A stretch of 47,398 nucleotides of DNA from an uncultured Clostridia bacterium (GCA_947596085.1 CANQEW010000020.1:1-47398), one strand, 5' to 3'; counted from the stretch's first letter, positions 31,851 to 41,180 are shown. Notes: generated from the letters alone by a model not told the origin. Translations and numbers: made by a program.

Positions 31851-34328
31851 ATGCTGGATCAAGAGCTGATAATGCGCGCGGAGCAAAAGGACGTTCGAGC
31901 GATGATCGAGGTTGCCAATGCTTATTATAATGGTGACGGAGTAGAGTGCGATGAAGAGAAATCTTTTAAGCTGTTCAATGAAATCATAAGAATTGACCCC
32001 AATCAACCCCAGGTGATAAGCGATCTGGGGAATAGTTGGTTTTTTGGCTTTGGTACGCCAGTCGATAAAACAAAGGGGATCGAATTCTGGGAAAAAGCTT
32101 GTGCGATGAACAATGCCAGTGCAAATCTCTGGCTTGGGAATGCATATCGAGACGGAGACGCAGTGCCTCAAGACTATAGGAAGGCCATTGAATATTATAA
32201 TAAGGCAATTGTACTTGGCAATGTCAGAGCCTTGGTAGAATTAGGGGATCTGTATTATTATGGGCAAGGTGTCGATGTAGATTTCGAGCATGCAGTTAGA
32301 TTATATCAAGAAGCTGCTGAGAAGGGTCATATTGATGGGCAACACAAGTTAGCCATTGCTTATCGAGATGGACAAGGTGTGCCTGCAGCAGATCGTCAAA
32401 AGGCAATCTATTGGTTTAAGAAAGCTGCCGATCAGGGTGGCGCCAATTCGATGATGTTATTGGCGATAGAATACCGCGAAAATGGAGAGGGAGAACTTGC
32501 AAAGGAATACTTGCAGAAGGCTTTAGATAATGAAGTGGGCGATGCCGGATTCCTTCTGGGACTGGTCAATACGGAGGAAGGCAGGTTTGCAGATGCGACA
32601 TTATCTTTTAATAGGGGTTATGAACTAGGGAACGCAAAATGTGCTAGGGAACTAGGAGAATTGTACCAAAGTGGCGAGCATGTAAGCAAGGATCTGGAAA
32701 AGGCAGAAAAGTATCTACGATTTGCTGCGGAAAATGGGGATGCAGAAGGCGCATATGATTTGGCACTATTGTTGAGAAGCAAAGAGAATGGTGGAAGTGA
32801 AGAGGAAAGCTTTGCTTTACTAAAGCAAGCATATGAAAGTGGATATGCTCCGGCCACGGTGTTCCTTGCTGATTGTTATCACAATGGTAGCGGGACAGCA
32901 AAGAACGTTTATAAAGAAATAGATTGCCTGAAATTCGGACTTGCAGAAGGAAATGAAAGGGTGCAAGTAATCTGTGCGTATAATCTCGGGAAACTATATT
33001 TCGTTGGTAATGATATACCAAAGGATGAGGAGACCAGTTTAGCATATTTTGATGAGGCGGCACAGAGAGGCCATCTTGATTCTATGATGATCCTTGGGCA
33101 ATTATATGGATCTGACGAACGCAAAGACTATGAGAGGGCACATCATTATTATGATATGGCTGCAAAGGCAGGTAGTGCTCAAGCATACATTCAATTGGGA
33201 ATACAGTATAATGATGGTCTAGGAGTGCAGACGGATTATAGGGAAGCTGTGGCATGCTTTGTAAAAGCACGAGACATGGGACTTGAGTCAGCAGAAGACT
33301 ATTTGGTATTTATCTATGCAAGACATGATCTTGAAGAACTCGGAATAGATGTTAAAAAGGAGATAGAACATCTTCGCGCAAAAGCAGAAGAAGACCCCGA
33401 AGCACAGTTTATAATGTATCTCCTGTATTTGAAGGATCCTGACTCGACCATTGATCAGTGTAATGCATGGAATTACAGATCGGCTCGTAATGGTTACTAT
33501 CGTGCTCTTGATTCTTATGCAGGACAATGGTCAACTGATTTAATTAAAGACTTGGATGCGGATATGTTCATAGAAGGCTGTCAGAAAGTGCTTTCGCGAG
33601 GGGAGACTCTTACGCCTCAGATGAGTTATGCTTTGGGGCAAAGCTATTTACAATCCAATAGTGGCAACCGCAATGTGTCTTTGGCTGAGAAATACATAAA
33701 GGACGCTGCGGATAATGGCGATACATTAGCAATGCGTGTTTTGGGCCACGCTTATGATGAGAACGGAGAATTTGGAACGAATAAGAACGAAGCTCTTCGT
33801 TATTATGAGAAAGCCATTGCGGCAAATGGAGATTTGCTTTCAATGGGCCTTGCTGCATTCATATACGCAGAACGGCATGATTACAATAGAGCGGAACAGT
33901 ACTGGCAGCGAGTGGCGAATGGTGGCGATGAGGAGCTTGCTGAACAGTCTAGAGAAATGCTGCGGCGCCTACAAGCACTACGGCAAGAAGAGGCTCAGCA
34001 GCAATATCAGCAAACCCGACCCCAACAATACCAGCAATCTCAATCAAGCAGTTCACAGAAGAGTGGTGGATGCTATATTGCAACAGCGGTTTATGGTTCA
34101 TATGATTGCCCACAGGTATGGACGTTACGCCGGTATAGAGATATGGAACTAAAGAAGACTTTTGCGGGCAGATGCTTTATTTCATTGTATTACAAGGTAA
34201 GCCCGACTTTCGTTCGTTTGTTTGGAAAAACAAAAGCCTTCAATATGTGTTCAAGGTATTTCTTGGATAGATTTGTCTCCAAGCTTCGTGCTGCTGGTTA
34301 CGATGATACTGAGTATGTAGACCAGTAG
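31851..34328 (+). CDS. SEL1-repeat protein with CFI-box-like C-terminus
   Basis: This is an 825-residue protein. Residues 1 to about 700 are tandem SEL1/TPR-like helical repeats, many with the LG-Y--G-GV/A---A--(Y/W)--KAA pattern. A Gln/Ser-rich linker (QQYQQTRPQQYQQSQSSSSQ) leads to a C-terminal domain, GGCYIATAVYGSYDCPQVW (Cys 741) with LRRYRDMELKKTFAGRCFIS and LYYKVSP. This resembles the CFI-box C-terminal domain seen after variable repeat regions in bacteria. There is no signal peptide. SEL1 repeats usually scaffold protein complexes. It opens the AT-rich cluster behind GAGGAGGG. Its role is unknown; adaptor of the kinase/ATPase system is an inference. Confidence 0.85.
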   Translation: MLDQELIMRAEQKDVRAMIEVANAYYNGDGVECDEEKSFKLFNEIIRIDPNQPQVISDLGNSWFFGFGTPVDKTKGIEFWEKACAMNNASANLWLGNAYRDGDAVPQDYRKAIEYYNKAIVLGNVRALVELGDLYYYGQGVDVDFEHAVRLYQEAAEKGHIDGQHKLAIAYRDGQGVPAADRQKAIYWFKKAADQGGANSMMLLAIEYRENGEGELAKEYLQKALDNEVGDAGFLLGLVNTEEGRFADATLSFNRGYELGNAKCARELGELYQSGEHVSKDLEKAEKYLRFAAENGDAEGAYDLALLLRSKENGGSEEESFALLKQAYESGYAPATVFLADCYHNGSGTAKNVYKEIDCLKFGLAEGNERVQVICAYNLGKLYFVGNDIPKDEETSLAYFDEAAQRGHLDSMMILGQLYGSDERKDYERAHHYYDMAAKAGSAQAYIQLGIQYNDGLGVQTDYREAVACFVKARDMGLESAEDYLVFIYARHDLEELGIDVKKEIEHLRAKAEEDPEAQFIMYLLYLKDPDSTIDQCNAWNYRSARNGYYRALDSYAGQWSTDLIKDLDADMFIEGCQKVLSRGETLTPQMSYALGQSYLQSNSGNRNVSLAEKYIKDAADNGDTLAMRVLGHAYDENGEFGTNKNEALRYYEKAIAANGDLLSMGLAAFIYAERHDYNRAEQYWQRVANGGDEELAEQSREMLRRLQALRQEEAQQQYQQTRPQQYQQSQSSSSQKSGGCYIATAVYGSYDCPQVWTLRRYRDMELKKTFAGRCFISLYYKVSPTFVRLFGKTKAFNMCSRYFLDRFVSKLRAAGYDDTEYVDQ

Positions 34329-34387
34329 GCATCAGGTACTTTGACCACATTTGGAATTCATTACTGGCACTTATTGAGGGATTAGGT

Positions 34388-35131
34388 ATGAAAAGATGTC
34401 CTGTATGTGGCAGAGAGTATTCAGATAGCAATGAATACTGCGAAAACTGCTTTGTGGATTTGGTATCAATCCCAAGCAATACAGATCAATCGACAGATGC
34501 GAGCGCTTCATCAGGAGGAAGGGTGAATACTCCCCCGCCTTATGACGACCGTAATGCCCGCGAAACGGAAGAACCGCTTTTAAACGGTAATCATGTACAT
34601 GGAAATGTAGTGACCACGAATCAGCAACAGTATTATCAAGCTGTCCATACGAAGATAATAAATGCGTTGTTGAAAAATGAGCCTTTTCAATTTGGACATA
34701 CGACATTTTCAACAATAGTACGTGTTGATGAAATATCTTCTCGGGGATTTTCGGAAAATAGCATCGATGTGATCGTATTTGGGAATGTGCAAGGAATAAT
34801 TGCTCCGGGAGATACTTTTGACGCGAACGTTCGACGAAGCTTTGGCAGATATATTGCAGTTGACGCAAGAGTAAATGATGCCCCTGTTCGTACGCAGACA
34901 TTAATGCCAGCCATAATCATCCGCCTTGTTTTCCTTTTGATCATCGCTGCGATTTATGGTGTTATCCACTTCCTGACAAATGGAGGGATAAGTAAAACTG
35001 CGGATTCGATAGCTGTCGCGGGCATGAGTTTATTCGATGCGATTCTCTCAATTGGCAAGGAGCTATTTGTTGTTGTAATAGCCGTAGTACTACTTTTTTA
35101 CTTGCTAAGGATGTTCTTTAGAGGAAGATGA
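34388..35131 (+). CDS. zinc-ribbon protein with two C-terminal membrane segments
   Basis: This 247-residue protein starts MKRCPVCGREYSDSNEYCEN with C4/C7/C18/C21, a zinc-ribbon pattern. A disordered linker and a middle beta-rich domain (TTFSTIVRVDEISSRGF, then IDVIVFGNVQGIIAPGDTFD) follow. Two membrane segments lie at about 171-194 and 225-244. The ribbon and middle domain are probably cytosolic. It lies 60 bases after the SEL1 gene and one base before the HerA-like ATPase gene, so it may anchor that ATPase at the membrane. No family name is recognised for the middle domain. Confidence 0.75.
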   Translation: MKRCPVCGREYSDSNEYCENCFVDLVSIPSNTDQSTDASASSGGRVNTPPPYDDRNARETEEPLLNGNHVHGNVVTTNQQQYYQAVHTKIINALLKNEPFQFGHTTFSTIVRVDEISSRGFSENSIDVIVFGNVQGIIAPGDTFDANVRRSFGRYIAVDARVNDAPVRTQTLMPAIIIRLVFLLIIAAIYGVIHFLTNGGISKTADSIAVAGMSLFDAILSIGKELFVVVIAVVLLFYLLRMFFRGR

Positions 35132-35132
35132 C

Positions 35133-37649
35133 ATGATAAATAGGCAGCGAGTCGGTTTTAATGAAAGAATAAGGATGGCAAGACGGTATACTTCACTGTT
35201 ACAAGGGGAAAGCCGTCAGGATTTGTCTGCTTATGATTTCCAATTTGCGCCCCTACGGATACTTGATGAGAATATAAGAATCTGCGGTTATACACTCTAT
35301 GGAGAGGATTCAGCTGAGCAGACGAATTATGATACTCTAAAACGTGCCATGGGAGCTTTTATATCTTCGATGTACAGTCAGTGCAAACCATTTGCTCTGA
35401 CTGTAGCTATAAATAAGCGGAGACTCTCAGTAGTCGTGAGCCTATCTCATGCCGTTGCAAAGAGCATTGAATTGATTAATGGTACCTTGGCGGACTTAAA
35501 AACGGAGCGGCTAAATTCAATAGAAGATGTGATGCCGGTGAGCGAAGAATCGGCAATCCTTATGGGTGTAGGGATTCCTTCTTACGGGGCTATTGATACG
35601 CTTATCTCCTCAAATATGCATGAAGATTTTTCATTATGTATTATAGCACGCCCTGTAAATGAAAGCACAGTTATCGAAGAGGCATCTTGTGTAAGGGATA
35701 TGCAGAGCGAGTTTTCAATGTTCCAGAAAACCAGCCTCCAGTCTGGAAATCAAACCTTGGAACGCTCAATTAATGATGTACAGAAGCTCCTTTCTTGCCT
35801 AGAGGAACATGGGAATCAAATTGAGGATGGCCGCAAATATGGATTGTGGAAGCTTACAGTATTAGTTCAAGGGAAAAGAAACGAGTGTCAGGATATAGCT
35901 TCTTCGGTATATGGCTTTTTTTCGGGTGTTTCTAAGAATCATTATTTAAAACGCAATCAAGGTACGATCATTTTGAACAGGAGTGTCATTTCTAATGGAA
36001 ACCTTGTATTTCCCTTTTACCCTCACTCCGAACAAGATGCTCGAAACCTCGGATTTTTAATAGATCCTTTGTGTGACTATGTCACTTCACCTGAATTGTC
36101 GGATATCTGTTTATTACCGCATCAAACGTATTATGGATATCGAGTCATTGATGGTTCGGGAAAGAGAGAGGGGAAAGAGCCATTTTCTCAGATTAGTACA
36201 CCAGGAGATCATGACAAATCAATTGTTGCACTGGGGCATAGTGGCGCAAGTGACTTTATCTTAGGAAGACATGAATTGAGTGGACATGCACTGATTGTCG
36301 GTCAATCAACCTTTGGTAAAAGCACGACTGTCCGGGAGATACTATGCTCGTGCAAACAAAAAGGGATACCTTTTATCATTATTGAGAGCGTCAAAAAGGA
36401 ATACCGCGAGTTGCTTAGGTTCAAGGGGATGGAAGATGTAAAGGTTCTGTCTTTCGGACATGATGCTTGGCAGATGAAGATAAATCCATTTCAGCCAGAA
36501 TCAGGAACAATGGTTGAAGCACATATCGGTAACATTGAAAGTGCGTTATGTTCAATGTCTGACATGGAATCCCCTTTGCCAGAATTGCTTATGGCGTGTG
36601 TTCGAGCTGCCTATAAAAAATATGGATGGAGAATGAATGAACGGATTGATATTTACTCGAGGAAGCAAATCCCATCAATTGTTGATGTCAGAGAGCAAAT
36701 AGACAAAGTATTGGAAGAGTATAAGTATGATAGATCTGCAGGAGATATTCGCGCCGCAATAAAGGTACGCATTGATCGAATTGGGCAATTGTTAGAGGAT
36801 GAGGAAACTTCGTATACATATGAAGTGAATTCAGTTGCCCAATTAATGTGCGGAGGAACAGTTATTGAACTTGACGATCTGATGGGAGATACGAAAAGTT
36901 TTATTGCCGGCATATTACTAGCCAGGATTCGAGAGTTTTTGAAAGTTTCTCCCATAACGAATAAACCTGGACTGATTCTGGTTCTTGAAGAAGCACATGC
37001 TATTATGCCAAATGAAGATAAACTAAGCGGAAAGGCAGCGAAAGCCGCAACAGACGCCTTTGCTTCAATGCTGTCAGAGATGGCGGCTTATGGACTGAGT
37101 TTGTTTGTTATCGATCAAAGCCCAAGTAGAGTGAATCGAAATGCCTTAATTAATACACGGTTGAAGATTCTCCATCACATCGAGTATAAGGATGATCTTG
37201 AGACAATAAAGATTGCCGCTGGAATGAATGAATTACAGACCAGGGCCCTCGCTGCACTTCAAGTGGGAGAAGCTATAATATCTATTGCTGGTGCAGAGGA
37301 TCCTTCACCGCATAGAGTTCAGATTGGGCGTAACGCAAAGACAAATACTGATATGTGCAGTGCTTGTGTTATATGCCCGGAAGCAGGAACGGACAAATGT
37401 AAAGGCGTTTGCAGAATAAGGGAGTGTATAAGAGAACAAGATCTCGTGATATTGGAGCAAAGAGGTGTAAATGCTGAAGTGCTACGAGATATTATTCGTG
37501 GCATATCTTTGCGAGCACATAGAAAACTGTCAAACGCAGAAACGACTTGTATCATAGGTACTATTTTGGAAACACGGCTGAAACCAAATGTTCCAGCGAT
37601 ACGAATATGTGGGATAATTGAGGAACTGCTTAAAGCAAATAGGAGATGA
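35133..37649 (+). CDS. HerA/VirB4-like (DUF87) ATPase with C-terminal cysteine cluster
   Basis: This is an 838-residue P-loop motor. An N-terminal domain of about 360 residues is followed by Walker A GQSTFGKST (390-398), an IIIESVKKEYRELLRF segment, the family INPFQ motif and Walker B LILVLEEAH (614-622). FVIDQSPSRV follows in the sensor region. Near the C-terminus CSACVICP...CKGVCRIREC (742-765) holds six cysteines, likely a metal site. Such hexameric ATPases pump DNA or polypeptide, or power secretion. No relaxase or coupling protein is nearby, so conjugation is not supported. It is the probable energy source of the cluster. Its stop precedes the metallopeptidase-like start by five bases. 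Confidence 0.85.
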   Translation: MINRQRVGFNERIRMARRYTSLLQGESRQDLSAYDFQFAPLRILDENIRICGYTLYGEDSAEQTNYDTLKRAMGAFISSMYSQCKPFALTVAINKRRLSVVVSLSHAVAKSIELINGTLADLKTERLNSIEDVMPVSEESAILMGVGIPSYGAIDTLISSNMHEDFSLCIIARPVNESTVIEEASCVRDMQSEFSMFQKTSLQSGNQTLERSINDVQKLLSCLEEHGNQIEDGRKYGLWKLTVLVQGKRNECQDIASSVYGFFSGVSKNHYLKRNQGTIILNRSVISNGNLVFPFYPHSEQDARNLGFLIDPLCDYVTSPELSDICLLPHQTYYGYRVIDGSGKREGKEPFSQISTPGDHDKSIVALGHSGASDFILGRHELSGHALIVGQSTFGKSTTVREILCSCKQKGIPFIIIESVKKEYRELLRFKGMEDVKVLSFGHDAWQMKINPFQPESGTMVEAHIGNIESALCSMSDMESPLPELLMACVRAAYKKYGWRMNERIDIYSRKQIPSIVDVREQIDKVLEEYKYDRSAGDIRAAIKVRIDRIGQLLEDEETSYTYEVNSVAQLMCGGTVIELDDLMGDTKSFIAGILLARIREFLKVSPITNKPGLILVLEEAHAIMPNEDKLSGKAAKAATDAFASMLSEMAAYGLSLFVIDQSPSRVNRNALINTRLKILHHIEYKDDLETIKIAAGMNELQTRALAALQVGEAIISIAGAEDPSPHRVQIGRNAKTNTDMCSACVICPEAGTDKCKGVCRIRECIREQDLVILEQRGVNAEVLRDIIRGISLRAHRKLSNAETTCIIGTILETRLKPNVPAIRICGIIEELLKANRR

Positions 37650-37654
37650 AAAAG

Positions 37655-38701
37655 ATGAGCGGAATAGAATACGATGATGGAATTGAGGTGCTAGATGTCC
37701 CCCAGAATTCTGAGGAGGGAGAAGTCGGTGAGTCCTCTCATGTTGAATCTGTTGAGAAAGCGAGTTCCGAACTCGGAGAAGTGGATTCTCTTTCTGGAGA
37801 GATTAATGAAGAAGACATAAGTGCAGTACATGAGGGAGAGCGATTTACTGATAAAAGATATTGGGAAACGCCTAATGATGCAATCGACAATCGTGAGGAG
37901 GTTTGGGAGTACGCAGAAAAGCGAGAGGAACTGGGTCAACAAATGCGAGCTACTGTAGCTGCGATTTATGAATCACATGGTGAAACAATCGAAACGCTCC
38001 CTACGCTTAGACGTTTTAAGGATACCGCCAGCAAAGAAGATTTTGAACTCTATGGCGAGAATGCGTGGAGGCATAAGTTGGGTGGTGATTGCGAAGGTGT
38101 ACTTGGATATCATAATTTTGTGAATAACAGTATTGGCCTTAGAGATGGGAAATGCCATAAGGAAGCTATTACTCACGAGACTATCCATGCGATGTCTTTC
38201 TGGGAGCGAAGTGAAGTAGAGGGAACCGATGGCCAAACGAATGAAATAGTACAGAGCGGAGTCCGCAGATATAATATGGATACTAATGAAGATATTGGAG
38301 TTGGTCTGAATGAGGGATTAACTCAAATGTACACAAAAGAAGCATTGATAAGGATAAATGACGTATCGGAGACAGGCGAAGTTGAACTTAGTAATGCATA
38401 TCATACTGAGACGACATGGGCAGAACAGCTACGATCATTGGCTGGGGAAAGAGCCTGTGATAGAGCTTATTTTTGTGGAGATGACTCTGAATTAAGGGAA
38501 TTTGTAGATGCCCATTCAGGACAAGGATGGGAGGGCTTTTTGAAATCAATCGATCAATATCAAGAAATGAAGTTTAACTCTGAGTATTCTCAACAAGAAG
38601 TAGAATACACTGAACAGCGGATAAATTCATCTATACACGAGATGTGGTATGCAAAGTGGAAGGAGGAACAGTATGAATACGCAGCAGGACGTAGCAAGTG
38701 A
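37655..38701 (+). CDS. HExxH zinc metallopeptidase-like protein
   Basis: This is a 348-residue protein. Residues 1-65 are acidic and probably disordered (MSGIEYDDGIEVLDVPQNS). The remainder is helical, with AITHETIHAMSFWE placing HETIH at 174-178 and GLNEGLTQMY giving E220 as candidate third zinc ligand, a gluzincin-like arrangement. There is no signal peptide or membrane segment. GGAG at 37642-37645 abuts an ATG at 37646 and is 9 bases from the ATG at 37655, so the latter is chosen. It directly follows the ATPase gene and could be its cargo or effector, which is inferred only from position and the acidic leader. Confidence 0.7.
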   Translation: MSGIEYDDGIEVLDVPQNSEEGEVGESSHVESVEKASSELGEVDSLSGEINEEDISAVHEGERFTDKRYWETPNDAIDNREEVWEYAEKREELGQQMRATVAAIYESHGETIETLPTLRRFKDTASKEDFELYGENAWRHKLGGDCEGVLGYHNFVNNSIGLRDGKCHKEAITHETIHAMSFWERSEVEGTDGQTNEIVQSGVRRYNMDTNEDIGVGLNEGLTQMYTKEALIRINDVSETGEVELSNAYHTETTWAEQLRSLAGERACDRAYFCGDDSELREFVDAHSGQGWEGFLKSIDQYQEMKFNSEYSQQEVEYTEQRINSSIHEMWYAKWKEEQYEYAAGRSK

Positions 38702-39122
38702 TTTTTTGATGGCGCTAGGTCTTGACACTGAAGATCTATCAATTAGAAGCGGAGTCAATAGAGTATTAAGCGGATACGATCAGTCGATGCTGATTCGACT
38801 GCGGGAAGAGAATAGGGATGAGTATGATGCGTATATTACTTTTATTACCAAGCCATATAAGGATTTATCAGCATCTTATCGAGTAGCGTATTTTGCGACT
38901 TTTATTGATCGAGAACAGCTCAACAAGCTTGCTTCGAAAATACGTGGTTACTATCAAGCATATGAAAGGGAGCAGAGAAGTCTTCCCTCTGATGAGTATC
39001 ATAAGTGTCTGACAGAAATTGAGCAACTAACAGAAAGGATTAGCAAAGTGAGCCAGTATGCGAGTTGGGCACTTGATATGCGTGATGTCTTGATGGATAT
39101 GGTTTTTTCAATGGGAAACTAA
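38673..39122 (+). CDS. small helical hypothetical protein (149 aa)
   Basis: This is an all-helical, acidic protein (MNTQQDVASDFLMALGLDTE and LTEIEQLTERISKVSQYASW). It lacks signal, membrane or Cys motifs. It starts inside the metallopeptidase-like gene (29-base overlap) behind AGGAGG at 38661-38666. A tight overlap like this often marks an immunity protein or chaperone paired with the upstream product. That role is a hypothesis. No family is recognised. Confidence 0.65.
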   Translation: MNTQQDVASDFLMALGLDTEDLSIRSGVNRVLSGYDQSMLIRLREENRDEYDAYITFITKPYKDLSASYRVAYFATFIDREQLNKLASKIRGYYQAYEREQRSLPSDEYHKCLTEIEQLTERISKVSQYASWALDMRDVLMDMVFSMGN

Positions 39123-39123
39123 T

Positions 39124-39902
39124 ATGATGCCCGCTATATTAATCATGGGGATCCCTATCCCAACCTACATTATAATGCTGGCCATAGGTTTTGCTGTATG
39201 CTACCTGGTGTACTTGCGAATTCACGTTGTATTTAGTATAAATATGGCAGAAATGCAGGAATGCACAGCGAGTATGATGCTTTGGGCGACAATAGGAGCA
39301 ATGCTACTTGGAGCTATTTCAAAGATCCCCTTCAATCTAAGAAATAATGGGTCATTGCTTAGGGCATTTATGGAACCGGGATTGGTCTTCTATGGAGGCC
39401 TTGCGGGGTGTTCATTTGGACTCTACATAAATGCAGTTGGTGGGGCAAAAAAGGCGATTGATTATACTGATACTGTATTTCGTTTATTACCCTTAGGACA
39501 AGCATTTGGAAGAGTGGGTTGTTTTCTTTCCGGATGCTGTTATGGAAAAGCGACTGATAAATGGTATGGCATTCCGTATGTCGTAAATGGTGCAAAGGCA
39601 AATCGTATACCTGTTCAACTAATTGAAGCAGCAGGATGTTTGATGATAGCACTGATACTCTTGATAGGAATCAAAACGAATCGGAGAGGCTTCTATACAA
39701 AAGCATATCTTGTGAGTTATGCGTGCTTCCGCTTTTTTTGGAATTCCTTCGCGGGGATGTTATCAGGGGAATATGGTTTGGACTATCTACTTCTCAGTGG
39801 ATAAGTTTGGCTATTGTACTATTTCTTGGTGTAAATCTAATGCAACGATACAGAATTACGGAGAAACAAAATCTAGAGAAAGGTGTTGAAAACCATGGAT
39901 GA
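39124..39902 (+). pseudogene. Lgt-like membrane protein, frame broken at a T7 run
   Basis: The first frame (39124-39804) encodes an Lgt-like polytopic protein with EPGLVFYGGLAGC and LGQAFGRVGCFLSGCCYGK. After SYACFRFF at the seven-T run 39733-39739 it drifts. The -1 frame (to 39902) continues LEFLRGDVIRGIWFGLSTSQ, exactly the expected Lgt C-terminus. One extra T would give a protein of about 259 residues. Against true Lgt, the His of the FHGG-type motif is Tyr and the signature Asn and Glu are Cys, so it is a divergent paralogue. No lipobox protein is encoded in this cluster. The T7 run could be an error, a mutation or a slippage switch. Confidence 0.75.
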
Positions 39903-40470
39903 GAGAAAACGAGAATTAGAAAAGAAAATTGAAACCATAGAGAGGAAAAGAAAGAATAGATGGATGGCCGTGCTAATCCTTGCGATATGGGGGGCGTGTT
40001 CTTGGATCTATGCGGAAAGTGTAGATTCGGTAGCTGATATCCCAGAGGGGATAGTGATATTCGTGGGGTGCTTTGGGCAAATACTTGCACCTATTGTAGC
40101 AATTTGGAATGCGTTCGTTGGGCTGGCAGACTCAAAAAGAATCAACAAAGAATTAGAGAGTCAGCGAGGACTTCTGAATGTCGTAAATCAACAAATTGCT
40201 GAGAGAGATGAGGCAGAGAGAGAAGCGAAAAGACAAAGAGAAATAGAGCAAAAGAAAAGCGAGCTAAGGGTACAAATAGCGTCACAAAGACAATACCAAA
40301 TGGATCTGCTGCGCTTCTTGGAGCTCCTTGGTAAATATGGGAATAACATATCTTACGATGAGATGTTGCGGAACTATACAACATTCAGAAGCAATCTCAT
40401 AGCAAAGTTTGAGAACATTAATCGTCAGGCAAAAGAGCTAAATATGAATGAAAGGATCTCTATGCAATAG
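39895..40470 (+). CDS. coiled-coil membrane protein (191 aa), paralogue of the next gene
   Basis: A basic coiled coil (MDERKRELEKKIETIERKRK) precedes two membrane segments at about 25-43 and 57-75. A long charged helix (ERDEAEREAKRQREIEQKK) and a C-terminal helical domain, MDLLRFLELLGKYGNNISYD with INRQAKELNM, follow. Both termini are probably cytosolic. The ATG overlaps the end of the Lgt-like -1 frame by eight bases. It has the same order of parts as the 210-residue protein that follows. No family is recognised. Confidence 0.65.
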   Translation: MDERKRELEKKIETIERKRKNRWMAVLILAIWGACSWIYAESVDSVADIPEGIVIFVGCFGQILAPIVAIWNAFVGLADSKRINKELESQRGLLNVVNQQIAERDEAEREAKRQREIEQKKSELRVQIASQRQYQMDLLRFLELLGKYGNNISYDEMLRNYTTFRSNLIAKFENINRQAKELNMNERISMQ

Positions 40471-40507
40471 GTCATCGATAAAGAATGACGAAAGGCGTGA
40501 GTAGAAT

Positions 40508-41140
40508 ATGGGAGAAGGTGAGAGCGCTTGGCGTACCCAAATTGAGGAGAAACGCTCTAAGCAACGGATCAGATTATTTGGCCTTCAGTTGCGCCGCGGT
40601 TTGATGATTCTGGGAACAGCTATAGTTGTAATATTTGCACTCGTTTCGATGGTTGATGTTGTTAATACGCTGAACGAATGGAACGGTGGAAACCCTAGCG
40701 ATCTTTCCATGGTTGGTTGCGTTGGTGGAGTTCCATTTTCCATATTTCTTATTTGCAAAACTATCCCGCAAGCTCAAAGGGATGCTAAAACTATAAAGAA
40801 ATTGAGGGATGATATTTCCAGTCTCGGTTTATCAATAGAACGAACGGAACGTGCAGAACGTTTGAGGATTGAACGTGAACATCAAGCAGAACAACTACGG
40901 GTAGAACGCGAAGAGCGGGAGAATAGAGTTGCTGCTTTAAGAAACAAAATGACGAGTTATAAAAAATACGCATTAGATATAATACCATTCCTCAAAGCAA
41001 TTGATTCGGTAAGCGTTGATCGGAATTATTCAAATATGGTCGAGGAAACTATTGGACATCGCAAACGGATCCAAATGAGAGCAAAAGAATTGAACGACCA
41101 GGCTGAGGCACTGGGATTAACGGAAAAGCTCAGAATTTAA
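40508..41140 (+). CDS. coiled-coil membrane protein (210 aa), paralogue of the previous gene
   Basis: It has a basic N-terminus, membrane segments at about 31-51 and 69-85, then a charged helix (ERTERAERLRIEREHQAEQL) and a C-terminal domain ALDIIPFLKAIDSVSVDRNY ending RAKELNDQAEALGLTEKLRI. The last part aligns by eye with the 191-residue neighbour (RAKELN/RQAKELN, NER/TEK), indicating tandem duplication. The FL-(L/I)--(L/I) pattern of the C-terminal domain also recalls the N-terminal module of the two following genes. Function unknown; a membrane scaffold is plausible. Confidence 0.65.
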   Translation: MGEGESAWRTQIEEKRSKQRIRLFGLQLRRGLMILGTAIVVIFALVSMVDVVNTLNEWNGGNPSDLSMVGCVGGVPFSIFLICKTIPQAQRDAKTIKKLRDDISSLGLSIERTERAERLRIEREHQAEQLRVEREERENRVAALRNKMTSYKKYALDIIPFLKAIDSVSVDRNYSNMVEETIGHRKRIQMRAKELNDQAEALGLTEKLRI

Positions 41141-41180
41141 ATCAACATCCCTGTGTAGCCTTCAAAGGAGAACGATAGTA

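Noticed and set aside
35133-37649. HerA/VirB4-like ATPase as evidence of a conjugation module
   Set aside because: No relaxase, coupling protein, VirB6/VirB8-like or lytic transglycosylase gene lies nearby; only the ATPase type is shared.
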